Positions 17,374 through 27,679 are shown, numbered from the stretch's first letter. The stretch: DNA of 64,000 nt from Thauera sp. JM12B12 (GCF_039614725.1 NZ_CP154859.1:2914001-2978000), one strand, 5' to 3'. Notes: generated by a model not told the origin, from the letters alone. Program-made: numbers and translations.

Positions 17374-18363
17374 ATGGCACCCAACGTCCCCCTCTTCCCG
17401 CCAAAGCCACCGCTCGCGCACGGCCTGCTCGACGTCGGCGACGGCCACCGCCTCCACTTCGAGCGCTGCGGCAATCCCGACGGTCTGCCCGTGCTGTTTC
17501 TTCATGGTGGGCCGGGCAGCTGCTGCAGCCCGCGCCATCGCCAGTTCTTCGACCCCGCCCGCTTTCACGTCGTCCTCTTCGACCAGCGCGGCTGCGGACG
17601 CAGCACGCCACGTGGCGGCTGCCACGCCAACACCACCCGCGAGCTGGTCGAGGACATCGAGCGCCTGCGCCTGCACCTTGGGATCGAGCGCTGGCTGGTG
17701 TTCGGCGGTTCGTGGGGGGCGGCGCTCGCGGTGGCCTGGTGCGGCGCCAACCCCGACCGCTGCCTGGGCGCAATCCTGCGCGGCAGCTTCCTCACCGGGC
17801 AGGCCGACCTCGACTGGTTCTTCGGCCCCGAGGGCGCGGGCGCGATCTGCACCGAGGCCTGGTCCACGCTGTGCGCTGCGGTACCGGAAGCGGCCGAGGG
17901 CCGGGCGCTCGCCGCGCTGTGCGCCGCGCTCGCCGGCACCGATGCGCGCGCGGCCGCCCGTGCCGCGCAGGCCTGGGCGGCTTGGGAGGAGGCAGTGATC
18001 GCCCCCGCGCGACCGGCGCCGCCCCCGCCCGCCCGTGACACCGAGGCGCTGGGGGCGCTGATCGACAAATATCGCGTACAGGCACACTACCTCGCCCATC
18101 GCTGCTTCCTCGGCGAGGACGCCGTGCTCGAGGCCGCGCGCCGCATGGCCGGCATTCCCACCGCCCTCCTCCACGGCCGGCTCGACCTCGTGTGCCGCGC
18201 CCGCAATGCCCAGCGCCTGCACCAGGCGCTGCCCGGGAGCCGGCTGCGCCTGATCGACGGCGCCGGCCACAACCCCTTCGAGCCGGAAATGGCGCGCGCG
18301 CTGATGGGGGCCCTGGAACACTTCGCCCTCCAGGGCGACTTCAGGCGCTGGCCGGCGGGCTGA
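17374..18363 (+). CDS. pip: Proline iminopeptidase
   Basis: 329-aa alpha/beta hydrolase (peptidase family S33) that removes N-terminal proline from peptides. It has 'LFLHGGPGSCCSPRHRQFFD' (42-61, oxyanion region), 'DQRGCGRSTPRG' (70-81), the nucleophile elbow GGSWG with Ser113, the acid Asp in 'HGRLDLVCR' and the His in 'GAGHNPFE' near the C-terminus. Length matches the family (~315-330 aa). Cytoplasmic (no signal peptide). Divergent from the ATPase gene; stands 150 bp before the TonB receptor gene on the same strand. Confidence 0.92.
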   Translation: MAPNVPLFPPKPPLAHGLLDVGDGHRLHFERCGNPDGLPVLFLHGGPGSCCSPRHRQFFDPARFHVVLFDQRGCGRSTPRGGCHANTTRELVEDIERLRLHLGIERWLVFGGSWGAALAVAWCGANPDRCLGAILRGSFLTGQADLDWFFGPEGAGAICTEAWSTLCAAVPEAAEGRALAALCAALAGTDARAAARAAQAWAAWEEAVIAPARPAPPPPARDTEALGALIDKYRVQAHYLAHRCFLGEDAVLEAARRMAGIPTALLHGRLDLVCRARNAQRLHQALPGSRLRLIDGAGHNPFEPEMARALMGALEHFALQGDFRRWPAG

Positions 18364-18513
18364 ACGCCTGCCGCCGCTCATCCGCGCCGCATGCGGTCGC
18401 GGACCCCGGACTCATGATTTTCTCGAGCCTGCGCTCGGGTTTGCGTTGAGGCGGGCACCCCGGGTGGTCGGCGAAAATGCCGGGCACACCACGCATCGCA
18501 CAGGAGCACGTCC

Positions 18514-20709
18514 GTGAGAGCCAAGCAACGCACCGTCCCCCTCGCCCCCCCTGACACCCCGCGCGCCGGCGCGCTCGCGCAGTTGCTGCGCTTCGGCGTT
18601 CCGGGCGCGCTGGCCGGCTTCGCCTGCGTCGCCGGCGCGCAGGACGCGGCGACCGACGGCCAGGCCGCGGTGGCGCTCAATCCAGTCGTGGTGACCGGCA
18701 GTCCGGTGGCGACCGAGAGCTTCGAGCTGCCCTACTCGGTGGATTCGGTGGACATGCGCGCCAGCCAGGCCGGCAACCTCGGCGTCAATGCCTCGGAGGC
18801 ACTCGCCGGGGTGCCGGGCCTGGTGATCCAGAACCGCCAGAACTACGCCCAGGACCTGCAGATCTCGATCCGCGGCTTCGGCGCGCGCGCGGCCTTCGGC
18901 GTGCGCGGGGTCAAGCTGATCGCCGACGGCATCCCGGCCACCAACCCGGACGGACAGGGCCAGGCGGCCACCTTCAACCTCGACACCGCCGAGCGCATCG
19001 AGGTCCTGCGCGGCCCCTTCGCCACCGTGTACGGCAACCACGCCGGCGGCGTGATCCAGCTCTTCTCGCGCAAGGGCGAGGGCGACCCGAGGGTGCGCGC
19101 CAGCGTGCTCGGCGGCAGCTGGGGCACGACCAAGCTCGGCGTCGGTGCCGAAGGCGAGACGAATGGCGTCGGTTTCGTGCTCGACGCCTCGCGCTTCGAC
19201 ACCGACGGCTACCGCGACCACAGCAAGACTCGCCGCGACCAGGGCTTCGCCAAGCTGACGCTCAATCCGGACGAGGACAGCACGCTGACCCTGGTGGCGA
19301 ACGGGCTGCGCCAGCCCGACACCGAGGATCCGCTGGGGCTGACCTGGGAGCGTTACCAGCGCGATCCGCGCAGCGTCGAGCCCGAGGCGCTCCTGTACGA
19401 CACGCGCAAGAGCATCCATCACCTGCAGGGCGGCGCCACCTACGCGCGCCGCTTCGGTGACGACCGCCTCGAGCTCACCGCCTACACCGGGCGCCGTCGC
19501 GTCACCCAGTACCAGTCGATCCCCTTCGACATCCAGGGCGGCCCCCGCCACGCCGGTGGCGTCATCGATTTCGATCGCGACTTCCATGGCCTCGGCGCGC
19601 GCTGGATCGGCCATCACGCACTCGGCGAGGGCGCGCTCACCTTCACCGCCGGCGTGGACTACGACCAGTCGGAGGACGACCGCCGTGGCTTCCAGAACTT
19701 CATCAGCCTGCCCTCGGGCGGCCAGCTGCTGGGGGTGAAGGGAATGCAGCGCCGCGACGAGATCAACACCGTCACCAGCCTCGCCCCCTACCTGCAGTTG
19801 CGTTTTGCCCACGGTCCCTGGGAGTGGTCGGCGGGCGTGCGTCACTCGGAGGTGAAGTTCAAGGTGAAGGACAAGTACATCGTGCCGGGCAATCCCGACG
19901 ACAGCGGCAGCCTGAAGTACAGCCGCAGCACCCCCACCGTGGGTGTCACCTATGCGCTGAGCGAAGCGACCAGGCTCTACGCCAGCCTGGGCACCGGGTT
20001 CGAGACGCCGACCCTGGGCGAGATTGCCTACCAGACCCCGCAGACCGGCTTCAACTTCGGCCTCAGCCCGTCGCGAAGCAAGCAGGCCGAGGTCGGCGTG
20101 AAGACCTTCGTGGCCGACAACACGCGCCTGAACCTCGCGGTGTTCGCCATCCGCAGCACGAACGAGATCGTGGTGGCCGACTCGCTCGGCGGACGCACGA
20201 GCTACCAGAACGCCACCGAGACCAGCCGCGAAGGCGTCGAGCTCGCGATCGAATCGGAACTGGCGCGCAACTGGACCGCACGCGCCTCGCTGACCTGGCT
20301 GGAAGCGGAATACGACAAGGCCTTCGAGACGCGCAGCCGGGGCGTGACGACGCTCATCCCGGCCGGAAAGTCGATTCCCGGCATCCCCAAGCTCACCGCC
20401 TATGCCGAGCTGGCGTGGAAACCGGTGGCCGGTATCGAAGTGGCGGGCGAGGCGCTCTACCGCGGCAAGGTCTATGTGAATGACCTCAATGACAAGCCCG
20501 CCGCACCTTCGCACGCGCTCGTGAACCTGCGCGTGTCGGCCGAGCAGCAGCAAGGACCCTGGACCTTCGGCCAGATGCTGCGGGTGGACAACATCTTCGA
20601 CCGCACGCACGTCGGCTCGGTGGTCGTCGGCGACAGCAACGGCCGCTACTACGAGCCCGGCCCCGAGCGCAGCCTCTACGCCGGCGTCAGCGCGCGCTAC
20701 AGGTTCTGA
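18514..20709 (+). CDS. pqqU: TonB-dependent receptor, PqqU/YncD-like (putative PQQ importer)
   Basis: Outer-membrane gated porin, 731 aa from GTG 18514 with AGGAG eight bases upstream. A signal peptide ends near residue 45 (AGAQDA); a TonB-box-like 'NPVVVTGS' follows; the plug spans ~60-170; the beta-barrel ends in the C-terminal aromatic 'ARYRF'. Segments 'VPGLVIQNRQNYAQDLQISI', 'RGFGARAAFGVRGVKLIADG', 'IPATNPDGQGQ' and 'SNGRYYEPGPERS' match E. coli YncD, now PqqU, the high-affinity PQQ receptor, very closely from memory. Only 4.2 kb from pqqA, supporting a PQQ role. A strain making its own PQQ could use it to recover leaked cofactor. The ligand call is inference. Confidence 0.8.
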   Translation: MRAKQRTVPLAPPDTPRAGALAQLLRFGVPGALAGFACVAGAQDAATDGQAAVALNPVVVTGSPVATESFELPYSVDSVDMRASQAGNLGVNASEALAGVPGLVIQNRQNYAQDLQISIRGFGARAAFGVRGVKLIADGIPATNPDGQGQAATFNLDTAERIEVLRGPFATVYGNHAGGVIQLFSRKGEGDPRVRASVLGGSWGTTKLGVGAEGETNGVGFVLDASRFDTDGYRDHSKTRRDQGFAKLTLNPDEDSTLTLVANGLRQPDTEDPLGLTWERYQRDPRSVEPEALLYDTRKSIHHLQGGATYARRFGDDRLELTAYTGRRRVTQYQSIPFDIQGGPRHAGGVIDFDRDFHGLGARWIGHHALGEGALTFTAGVDYDQSEDDRRGFQNFISLPSGGQLLGVKGMQRRDEINTVTSLAPYLQLRFAHGPWEWSAGVRHSEVKFKVKDKYIVPGNPDDSGSLKYSRSTPTVGVTYALSEATRLYASLGTGFETPTLGEIAYQTPQTGFNFGLSPSRSKQAEVGVKTFVADNTRLNLAVFAIRSTNEIVVADSLGGRTSYQNATETSREGVELAIESELARNWTARASLTWLEAEYDKAFETRSRGVTTLIPAGKSIPGIPKLTAYAELAWKPVAGIEVAGEALYRGKVYVNDLNDKPAAPSHALVNLRVSAEQQQGPWTFGQMLRVDNIFDRTHVGSVVVGDSNGRYYEPGPERSLYAGVSARYRF

Positions 20710-20748
20710 TCCGGGACGGCGGCGGCCCGCCCCCCGCCTTCTGACCCG

Positions 20749-21447
20749 CTACTGCGCCGCGACCGCGCCGCCGGCGACGTCATCGACGAAGGCCAGGTCC
20801 GCGCGGACGAAGCCGAGCAGCAAGTCGGCGAGCGCCGGATAGAAGTCGAAGCGCGGCGCCGCCTGCCTGCAGCGCTCGGCAAAGCGCGGCAGCCAATCGA
20901 CCAGGGCCACGCGCAGGAAGCTCGCCTGCTCGCGCGCCGCCGCCGCGAAGTCGTCGGCGCGCGCCGCCCTCTCCGCCAGGTCCGCCATCAGCGCCAGCGG
21001 CACGGCGAGATGATCCGCCGGCTCGCGGAAGCCCGGGTCGATCGCGAGCGCGCGTGCGGCGAGGAATTCGCGCATGCGCGCCTCTGCCGCGCCATAAAGC
21101 GGCGAGGCTGCCTCACCGCCCTCGTAAGCCGACGCATAGGGCAGCGCGCCGGCCTTGGCGTCGAGCAGGAAGAGCTGGGCGAAGTCGGCGGCGAGCTCCA
21201 GACGCGGCAGCGGCTCCGCGCACAGGGCGGCGATGGCCGTGTCGAGGCCTCGCACCTCGGCAGCAAGGCCGAGTTCGGCCAGCCCCGCGAAGGGGGCGAA
21301 ACGCCCCTCCGCGAAGTGGGCGCGGAACAGCTCGTCGGACAGCTCCAGCGCGTACAGCCTGGAGAACCAGCCGTACAGCCGGCTGCGCTGAGCGCTCGCG
21401 AGCGTCCAATCGTCGCGACCGAAGTCGGCTTGCGGGTCGGCACTCAT
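20749..21447 (-). CDS. torD: TorD-family molybdoenzyme chaperone
   Basis: 232-aa all-helical cytoplasmic chaperone of the TorD/DmsD family that binds apo-TorA and its Tat signal until the molybdenum cofactor is inserted. '[20 protein letters not shown]' (residues 20-39) and '[20 protein letters not shown]' with '[20 protein letters not shown]' are the conserved family regions, the last containing the E-x-x-D-H motif. Its ATG overlaps the torA TGA by 4 bp, and it is the last gene of torECAD. Convergent with pqqU. Confidence 0.9.
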   Translation of the reverse strand: MSADPQADFGRDDWTLASAQRSRLYGWFSRLYALELSDELFRAHFAEGRFAPFAGLAELGLAAEVRGLDTAIAALCAEPLPRLELAADFAQLFLLDAKAGALPYASAYEGGEAASPLYGAAEARMREFLAARALAIDPGFREPADHLAVPLALMADLAERAARADDFAAAAREQASFLRVALVDWLPRFAERCRQAAPRFDFYPALADLLLGFVRADLAFVDDVAGGAVAAQ

Positions 21448-23963
21448 GACAGCTTCACCTCCCGGCCTTCGGGATCGACCTCGATCGGCCCGCCGAAGGA
21501 CGTCACCCGCGGCGGCGTGCCGACGAACTTCTCGATCTGCACCAGGCAGGTGTTGGCGCTGGTGGCTTGCGCCAGGCTGGAGGTGCCGATGTCGATGGTC
21601 AGCGTGTTGGGGTCGCCGTAGGTGTCGAGGGCGCCGATCTCCGGCCCGGTCGGGCCGTACCAGGCGCCTTCCTGGATGCGCACCACGCCGCGCGGGAAGT
21701 TGTCCGACACGTGGGCGCCGGCCAGCAGCTGGCCGCGGTCGTTGAACACCCGCACCAGGTCACCATGCTTGATGCCGCGCGCCGCGGCGTCCTCGGGGCC
21801 GATGAACACCGGCTCACGCCCGCCGATGGCGTAGGTCTCGCGCAGCGGTTCGGATTCGCACAGCTGCGAGTGCAGGCGCTTGTCCGGGTGCACCGACTGC
21901 AGCCACAGCGGGAAGCGGTCGGAGCCGGGGCCGCCGTGCGAGCGCTCGGTCTTCTCCATCCACACCGGGTGGCCCTTGCAGTCGGCGTAGCCGTAGCGGT
22001 CGATCTTGCGGCTGAAGATCTCGATGAAGCCCGATGGCGTGCCGAGCGCGTTGACTTCGGCGTCGTCGCGGAAGTCGGCATGGCGCACCCAGGGCTTGCC
22101 CTCGGGGAACATTACGTAGCCCTTCTTCCAGAACTCGGCGAAGGGCGGCATGGCGATGTCCTTGAGGCCGTTTTCCTTGCGGCAGTCCTCGTAGATCTTT
22201 TCCACCCACTGCATCTCGTCCATGCCGCGGGTGTATTCGGCGTCGCGGTTGAAGCGGCGGGTGAGGCCGCGGAAGATCTCGAAGTCGGGGCGCGAGTGGA
22301 ACAGCGGGTCGATGAGCTTTTGCATCGCGATGATGCCGCGGTTGCTGTACGAGCCGTAGCCGTCGAGGTCGTTGCGCTCGAAGGGGGTGCACGCCGGCAG
22401 CACGATGTCGGCGAAGCGGCAGGTGGCGGTCCAGTTGTAGTCGATGGCGACCACGGTCTCGAGCTTGCGCCAGGCTTCCTTCATGCGGTTGCGCTGGGGC
22501 TGACGGTGCCACTGGTTGCAGCCGCTGAAGATCGCCATCTTGTAGGGCGGCAGCTTGACCTTGCCGCCGTTGAAGTCGATCTCCTTGCCCGGCTCGAGCA
22601 GGGCGTCGATGACGCGCGCGATCGGCACCACCGCGCTGTAGCCCTTGTAGTCGGTGTTGTCGTGCTTGGGCTTGCGGCCGGGGTCGAGGTTGAGCGGGAA
22701 GGCGCCGGGCATGGCCGCGCCCGACGAGGACACGCCCACCGAGCTGTAGTGGTGCGCGTAGCTGATGCCGCCGCCGGGCAGGCCGATCTGGCCGAGCATG
22801 GCGGCGAGCACCGCGCCCATCCAGTAAGGCTGCTCGCCGTGCTGCTGGCGCTGCACCGCCCAGCCGAAGACGAGCTGGGTGCGGTGCTTCGCCATCAGGC
22901 GGGCGAGCTCGCGGATGCGCGCGGCGGGCACGCCGCAGATCTTCTCCGCCCACTCGGGCGTCTTCTCGACCTGGTCCTCGGTCTTGCCCTCGAGGTAGGG
23001 CAGGAACTGGTCGAAGCCCAGCGTGTAGGTGTCGAGGAACTTCTGGTCGTGCAGGCCTTCCTTGACCAGCGTGTGCGCGATGGCGAGCATCAGCGGCACG
23101 TCGGTCATCGGGTTGATGTACTGGTGCTCGGCGGCGCCGAGGTAGTTCAGCGTCTTGCTCTTGACCGGGTCGATGCAGATCACCTGGATCGCCTTGTCGG
23201 CGACCTTCTGCTTGAGTTGTTCGAAGTAGGCATAGGACTCGTGGGTCTCGGTGTTCCAGCCCACCTGCAGGTTCTTGACCGGGTCGTTGGCCCAGAACAC
23301 GACGAGCTTGCTCTCCTTGAGGATCACGTCCCACGAGGTGCCTTGCGAGTACACCTCGGTCGAACCCAGCACGTAGGGCAGGATCATCTGCCCGGCGCCG
23401 GTCGAGTAGTCGCCGATGGTGCCGACGCTGCGGCCGTGCATGCCGATGCCGCGCACCATGTGGTTGCCGCAGCTATGCACCTGGCCGACCGAGCGCCAGC
23501 CCACGCCGGCAGTGTGCAGCGCCCACGGGCCGTAGTCCTTCTGCACGCGCTCGAGTTCTTCGTAGAACAGGTCGAGCGCCTCGTCCCAGCTCACGCGCAC
23601 GAAGCGGTTGTCGCCGCGCTGGCTGGTGTCGCTGAGGTGGCGCTTGCGGTACCAGTCCAGGCGCACCATCGGGTAGCGGACGCGGGACGGGCTGTAGATC
23701 AGGCCGAGCAGGCCCTTGATCATCTCCGTCGGGTGCTTGTCGTGCTCGAAGGGGCGGATATCGACCACGCGGTCGCCGACCACTTTGGCGCGGATGGCGC
23801 CGAAGTGCGAGCCGGAGATCTTCCAGGTGGTGATGTCGTCGCTGACCGCGGCGGCCTCGCCGGCCGCCAGGGCGGACCGGCTGGTGAGCAGGCCGGGCGC
23901 GACCAGCGCGCTGCCCGACATGGCCGCCATGGCCTTGAGGAAACCTCGCCGAGAGTAGTTCAT
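21444..23963 (-). CDS. torA: Trimethylamine-N-oxide reductase TorA (molybdopterin)
   Basis: 839-aa periplasmic Mo-bis-MGD enzyme that reduces TMAO (or related N-/S-oxides) with electrons from TorC. The Tat signal '[20 protein letters not shown]' is at 4-23; the Mo-ligand Ser187 lies in 'GDYSTGAGQ'; there is no N-terminal Fe-S cluster, as in the DMSO reductase/TorA type. Length is close to E. coli TorA (848). ATG 23963 with GGAG upstream was preferred to further upstream in-frame starts. In torECAD, 16 bp after torC. Biotin sulfoxide or DMSO as substrate cannot be excluded, but a pentaheme partner favours TMAO. Confidence 0.92.
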   Translation of the reverse strand: MNYSRRGFLKAMAAMSGSALVAPGLLTSRSALAAGEAAAVSDDITTWKISGSHFGAIRAKVVGDRVVDIRPFEHDKHPTEMIKGLLGLIYSPSRVRYPMVRLDWYRKRHLSDTSQRGDNRFVRVSWDEALDLFYEELERVQKDYGPWALHTAGVGWRSVGQVHSCGNHMVRGIGMHGRSVGTIGDYSTGAGQMILPYVLGSTEVYSQGTSWDVILKESKLVVFWANDPVKNLQVGWNTETHESYAYFEQLKQKVADKAIQVICIDPVKSKTLNYLGAAEHQYINPMTDVPLMLAIAHTLVKEGLHDQKFLDTYTLGFDQFLPYLEGKTEDQVEKTPEWAEKICGVPAARIRELARLMAKHRTQLVFGWAVQRQQHGEQPYWMGAVLAAMLGQIGLPGGGISYAHHYSSVGVSSSGAAMPGAFPLNLDPGRKPKHDNTDYKGYSAVVPIARVIDALLEPGKEIDFNGGKVKLPPYKMAIFSGCNQWHRQPQRNRMKEAWRKLETVVAIDYNWTATCRFADIVLPACTPFERNDLDGYGSYSNRGIIAMQKLIDPLFHSRPDFEIFRGLTRRFNRDAEYTRGMDEMQWVEKIYEDCRKENGLKDIAMPPFAEFWKKGYVMFPEGKPWVRHADFRDDAEVNALGTPSGFIEIFSRKIDRYGYADCKGHPVWMEKTERSHGGPGSDRFPLWLQSVHPDKRLHSQLCESEPLRETYAIGGREPVFIGPEDAAARGIKHGDLVRVFNDRGQLLAGAHVSDNFPRGVVRIQEGAWYGPTGPEIGALDTYGDPNTLTIDIGTSSLAQATSANTCLVQIEKFVGTPPRVTSFGGPIEVDPEGREVKLS

Positions 23964-23979
23964 GGTGTTCAACTCCTGA

Positions 23980-25203
23980 TCAGGGACGCGCGGTCTGCAG
24001 GGCGGCATCCGGCGAACCGGCGCCATGCGACTTGCTGAAATCGGACGAATGGGTCTGGAGGTACTTGAGCACCACGCGGGCGGTGTCGTCGTCCATGCTG
24101 GTGAAGCCGACCATGCCGCCGAAGAGGCCCGGCCAGGTGTTGGCGTCGAAGTGCGCTTCCTCGGGCTGGCGGTGGCACACGCTGCAGCTGCTGCTGTAGC
24201 TGGCGCGGGCGATCGACCACACCGGTTCGACGCTGTCGAGCACGCTGCCCTTGCGCATCCACGCGGTGGCGGTGACCTGCTGCCATTCGAGGCCGGTCAT
24301 CGGGTCTTCCCTGGTGTCGCGCACCTTCACGAAGTTGGCATCCTGCGCGACTTCCTTGTCGAGCACGGCGCTGGTGATGTTGAGCCCGAAGTGGCTGTAC
24401 CAGACGCGGCCATAGCCCTTGTTCTTGCGCCACAGGGCGAGTTCGACGCGCTGCGCGTCGCCCTTGGTCTCGAGCACCTTGACCTGGGTGGCGACCTCGA
24501 TCGCGCCGATGCGCTGGGTCATGCCTTGGTCGGCGTAGAGCTCCTGCGGCACCACCAGGAAGTAGTCCTTGCCCGCATCCACGCTCTGCCCGGCGGCGGA
24601 GGACACCAGGGTGTCGAAGGCCGGGTTGCGCGCGCCCTTCATCTCGGGCAGCTGGTGGGCGATGCCCTTGTGGCAGTCGACGCAGCTCTGGTCGCGCTCG
24701 GCGGCCTTGCGCATCGCGACCTGCGAGGCCGGGCGCATCTTGTCGAAGTCCATGTCCTTGTAGTCATGGCAGGCGCGGCATTCCTTCGAGCCGTTGGCCG
24801 CGAAGCGCTTCCACTCGCGCTGCGCGAGCACGATGCGGTGCTCCTTGAACTTCTCGCGGGTGTCGATGGTGCCCAGCAACTGGCCCAGCACCTCGCGGCT
24901 GGCCTGCATCTTGCGCGCCACCTTATCGGTGAAGTCGTGCGGCACGTGGCAGTCCGGGCAGCGCGCACGCACGCCGGTGCGGTTGTTCCAGTGCACGGTC
25001 TTCTGCAGCTCGGGCAGCAGGTTGTCGTGCATGGTGTGGCAGCTGAGGCAGAAGGCTTCCTTGTTGGTGGCTTCCATGGCGGTGTTGAAGCCCTGCCAGG
25101 CCAGCACGCCGGCGATGAAGCCGCCGGTGACCAGCACGCCGAGGCCGATCCGTACCGATGGCTTAAGGAAGAGGTCCCGGAGGGACCGAAGTAACTTTTT
25201 CAT
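23980..25203 (-). CDS. torC: Pentaheme c-type cytochrome TorC (NapC/NirT family)
   Basis: 407-aa membrane-anchored quinol oxidase that passes electrons to TorA. One N-terminal TM helix (~18-36) is followed by four heme sites CLSCH (52-56), CPDCH (82-86), CRACH (142-146), CVDCH (174-178), and a C-terminal domain with the fifth, CSVCH (340-344). This 4+1 layout separates TorC from four-heme NapC. Length fits E. coli TorC (390). ATG 25203 chosen because the conserved '[20 protein letters not shown]' starts right after. Second gene of torECAD. Confidence 0.94.
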   Translation of the reverse strand: MKKLLRSLRDLFLKPSVRIGLGVLVTGGFIAGVLAWQGFNTAMEATNKEAFCLSCHTMHDNLLPELQKTVHWNNRTGVRARCPDCHVPHDFTDKVARKMQASREVLGQLLGTIDTREKFKEHRIVLAQREWKRFAANGSKECRACHDYKDMDFDKMRPASQVAMRKAAERDQSCVDCHKGIAHQLPEMKGARNPAFDTLVSSAAGQSVDAGKDYFLVVPQELYADQGMTQRIGAIEVATQVKVLETKGDAQRVELALWRKNKGYGRVWYSHFGLNITSAVLDKEVAQDANFVKVRDTREDPMTGLEWQQVTATAWMRKGSVLDSVEPVWSIARASYSSSCSVCHRQPEEAHFDANTWPGLFGGMVGFTSMDDDTARVVLKYLQTHSSDFSKSHGAGSPDAALQTARP

Positions 25204-25279
25204 GGTGTTGCTCCTGCGATGTGTTCGATGTCCTGGCTGGCGGTGTGCGCCGCGCAGCTTTGCGTCCTGCATGGAAGGA

Positions 25280-25459
25280 TCAGGACGGCGGGCCGAAGAA
25301 CAGGATTTGCAGGAACCAGACCACGAAACCATAGGCGGCGATCGCCAGCGTCATGGCGACGGGCAGGCCGACGAAGGCGAGCAGCAGGAACTTGCGCCAC
25401 TCGCGGCCGCTGGCCCCGGACGCCGCCGGGACGGAATGCCCGCTTGTTGGATTGTTCAC
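25280..25459 (-). CDS. torE: Small membrane protein TorE/NapE family
   Basis: 59-aa protein from GTG 25459-25457 (GGAG eight bases upstream) to TGA 25282-25280. The sequence contains 'EWRKFLLLAFVGLPVAMTLA' followed by 'IAAYGFVVWFLQILFFGPP', the hallmark of NapE/TorE: one TM helix after a charged 'EWRKF' segment. Polar N-terminus of ~18 residues. It lies 76 bp before torC and completes a torECAD operon like that of Shewanella. The exact role is unproven (possibly quinol-oxidase or TorC association). Missed easily because of its size and GTG start. Confidence 0.9.
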   Translation of the reverse strand: MNNPTSGHSVPAASGASGREWRKFLLLAFVGLPVAMTLAIAAYGFVVWFLQILFFGPPS

Positions 25460-25571
25460 GTTCGAATCTCCGCGTTCAGGAATGCACCCGCTGCAAGCGT
25501 CGGGCCTTGCCCGCCCGCGAGGCGCGGGCGCAGTGCGGCAGGCGCGCTACAGCATGAATAACCACACCCGG

Positions 25572-25598
25572 ATCATAGGCATGGGGTGTTAACGTCAA
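25572..25598 (-). promoter_or_regulatory. Candidate sigma-70 promoter of torECAD
   Basis: On the minus strand TTGACG (25598-25593), 15-bp spacer, TATGAT (25577-25572). Both hexamers are near consensus but the spacer is short, consistent with a promoter needing an activator. Predicted start near 25565, ~105 nt before the torE GTG. Confidence 0.4.
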
Positions 25599-25645
25599 GC
25601 GGAGTTTTGTTAATGGCGCCTGCCCGCGCGTTAACGCGATTAACG
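25588..25645. promoter_or_regulatory. Four TTAA boxes, three at 21-bp phase, upstream of torE
   Basis: GTTAACG (25588-25594), GTTAATG (25609-25615), GTTAACG (25630-25636) and ATTAACG (25639-25645). The first three repeat at exactly 21 bp, two helical turns, and the last two are 9 bp apart. AT-rich boxes stand out in GC-rich DNA and overlap the -35 region of the candidate tor promoter, so they look like binding sites of an activator (TorR-type or other). The binding protein is unknown. Confidence 0.55.
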
Positions 25646-25672
25646 CCTCGTCGCGTGCAGGCGCGGTGCGCG

Positions 25673-27679
25673 CTAGAAGTCGCAGCCCATGCGTCGATAC
25701 AGGGTGTTGCGCGCGACGCCGAGATGGCGGGCGGCGGCGGAGAGGTTGCCGTCGAAGCGCTCCAGGGTGGCGCGGATGGTGGCGTCGTCGAGGTCCTTGG
25801 GCCGGCGGCCACGCACGGGCGCTGCCGGCACGGCGCCGGCGGGTGCCGGCTGCAGGCTGGCTGCACGACGCTCGACGGGCGCGCTGTCCGCCCCGTGCAC
25901 GACCTCGTCCGGCAGATGGATCGGCAGGATGCGCGCCTCGTCCTCGTCGAGCAACGCCAGCGCAACCTCGAGCACGTTCTGCAGCTGGCGGATGTTGCCC
26001 GGCCAGGCATAGGCCTCGAGGATCGCCATCGCCGCCGCATCGACCTCGACGCGGGCCGGCTCCGGGTGGTTGGCGCTGCCGTCGATGAGTCGGCGTACGA
26101 GCACCCTCAGGTCCGAGCGCGCACGCAGCGGCGGCAGCTGCACGGTGAGACCGTTGACGCGGTAGTAGAGGTCTTCGCGGAAGCGCCCGGCCTTGACGCT
26201 CTCGCTCAGGACGCGGTGGGTGGCGCACAGCAGCGTGACGTCCACCGCCACCGGCTCGCTGGCGCCGACCGGCTGCACGCAGCGCTCCTGGAGCACGCGC
26301 AGCAGGCGGGCCTGCATCGCCAGCGGCATGTCGCCGATCTCGTCGAGGAAGAGCGTGCCGCCATGCGCCTGCTGGATGCGCCCGCTGGCGCCCTCCTTGC
26401 GCGCGCCGGTGAAGGCGCCGCCGACGTAGCCGAAGAGTTCGGATTCGATCAGGGTCTCGGGGATCGCCGCGCAGTTGACCGCGACGAAGGGGCCGTCGGC
26501 ACGCGGCCCGCTGTTGTGGCAGGCGCGCGCGAGCAGTTCCTTGCCCGAGCCGGACTCACCCTGGATCAGCACCGGGATGTTGCGCCCGATGATCCTGGCG
26601 CAGCGGTCGAGCGCGAACTGCAGCCCGGCGTCGCCGGTGGCGAGCGTCTCCAGCGTGACCCGTGCGCGCGCCGAGCGCGAGGGATCGGGCGCCGCACGCG
26701 CCATCCGGCTCGCCGGCTGCGCGGCCTGCAGGCCGACATGCCAGGCCGGGCTCACCCGCACGCGCGCATACACCCGCGCCCCCGAGCGCAGCTCGAGCTC
26801 GATCAGCGCCCCCGGATCGCGGGCGGCCCGGCCGATGACGGTGCCGAAGCTGCTGCGAAAGAGGTTGCCGAACGCGCCCAGGCGCAAGGCGTGCGTGCGC
26901 TCCACCCCGAGCAGCATGCGCGCCTGGCGGTCGGCGGCGACGATCTCGCCGTCGGCATCCACCGCGAGCAGGCCCTCCTGCAGCCCGCCCACGCCCTCGG
27001 GCCGCGCGTGGAAGGCAAAGATGGCATGGCGGGCATGTTCGCTCTCGAACATGCGCCGCTCGACCAGGCGCACGCCCATGCGCGCGAGCCCGAGCGTGTG
27101 CGGCTGGTGATTGCGCTGGTCGCCCGAGATGTCGAGGGCGCCGAGCAGCTCGCCCCGGCAGTCGAGGATCGGCGCGGCGCTGCAGGTGAGCACGCCATTG
27201 CATTCAAGGTAATGCTCCGCGCCGAACACCTCCACCGGCGCGCGCTCGATCAGGGTGGCGCCGATCGCGTTGGTGCCGCGCTGACACTCGCTCCAGCTCG
27301 CCCCCGGCTGCAGGGCCACCCGGCTGGCGCGGTCGACGAAGGCCGGGTCGCCGATGCCATGCAGGATCAGGCCACTGGCGTCGGCGAGCAGGACCATGCT
27401 GCCCGATGCGCGGATCTGCTCGTAGAGATGTTCCATCACGCCGCCCGCGTGGTTGAGCAGCTCGGCGTTGCGCTCACGCGCCACCATGAGGTCGCCGCGC
27501 GTGGTGTTGGACGGCCGCGCACGCTCGCCGAGTTCGAGGCCGAGACGCAGGCAGCGCTCCCACGAGCGCAGCACCGGCGTGGCGACGCCACGCTCGGGCA
27601 GCTCGCCACGCTCCAGATAACGCCGCCGCAGCGACTCGATCGCCAGCGGCTCGCCGGCTCCGCTTGACCTGTCCGTCAT
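25673..27679 (-). CDS. AcoR-like sigma-54-dependent activator
   Basis: 668-aa enhancer-binding protein. An N-terminal GAF-type sensor (~80-215; 'GSMVLLADASGLILHGIGD', 'GVLTCSAAPILDCRGELLGA') is followed by a second, PAS-like part (~232-315), the AAA+ domain with Walker A GESGSGKE (374-381), intact GAFTGA (421-426), Walker B 'GGTLFLDEIGD' (440-450), and a Fis-type HTH at ~625-668 ('LDDATIRATLERFDGNLSAA'). ATG 27679 has GGAG eight bases upstream. AcoR-type proteins switch on acetoin/alcohol/aldehyde oxidation. The exaC and porin genes 4-6 kb away carry sigma-54 promoters, making them likely targets. The inducer is not readable. Confidence 0.92.
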   Translation of the reverse strand: MTDRSSGAGEPLAIESLRRRYLERGELPERGVATPVLRSWERCLRLGLELGERARPSNTTRGDLMVARERNAELLNHAGGVMEHLYEQIRASGSMVLLADASGLILHGIGDPAFVDRASRVALQPGASWSECQRGTNAIGATLIERAPVEVFGAEHYLECNGVLTCSAAPILDCRGELLGALDISGDQRNHQPHTLGLARMGVRLVERRMFESEHARHAIFAFHARPEGVGGLQEGLLAVDADGEIVAADRQARMLLGVERTHALRLGAFGNLFRSSFGTVIGRAARDPGALIELELRSGARVYARVRVSPAWHVGLQAAQPASRMARAAPDPSRSARARVTLETLATGDAGLQFALDRCARIIGRNIPVLIQGESGSGKELLARACHNSGPRADGPFVAVNCAAIPETLIESELFGYVGGAFTGARKEGASGRIQQAHGGTLFLDEIGDMPLAMQARLLRVLQERCVQPVGASEPVAVDVTLLCATHRVLSESVKAGRFREDLYYRVNGLTVQLPPLRARSDLRVLVRRLIDGSANHPEPARVEVDAAAMAILEAYAWPGNIRQLQNVLEVALALLDEDEARILPIHLPDEVVHGADSAPVERRAASLQPAPAGAVPAAPVRGRRPKDLDDATIRATLERFDGNLSAAARHLGVARNTLYRRMGCDF

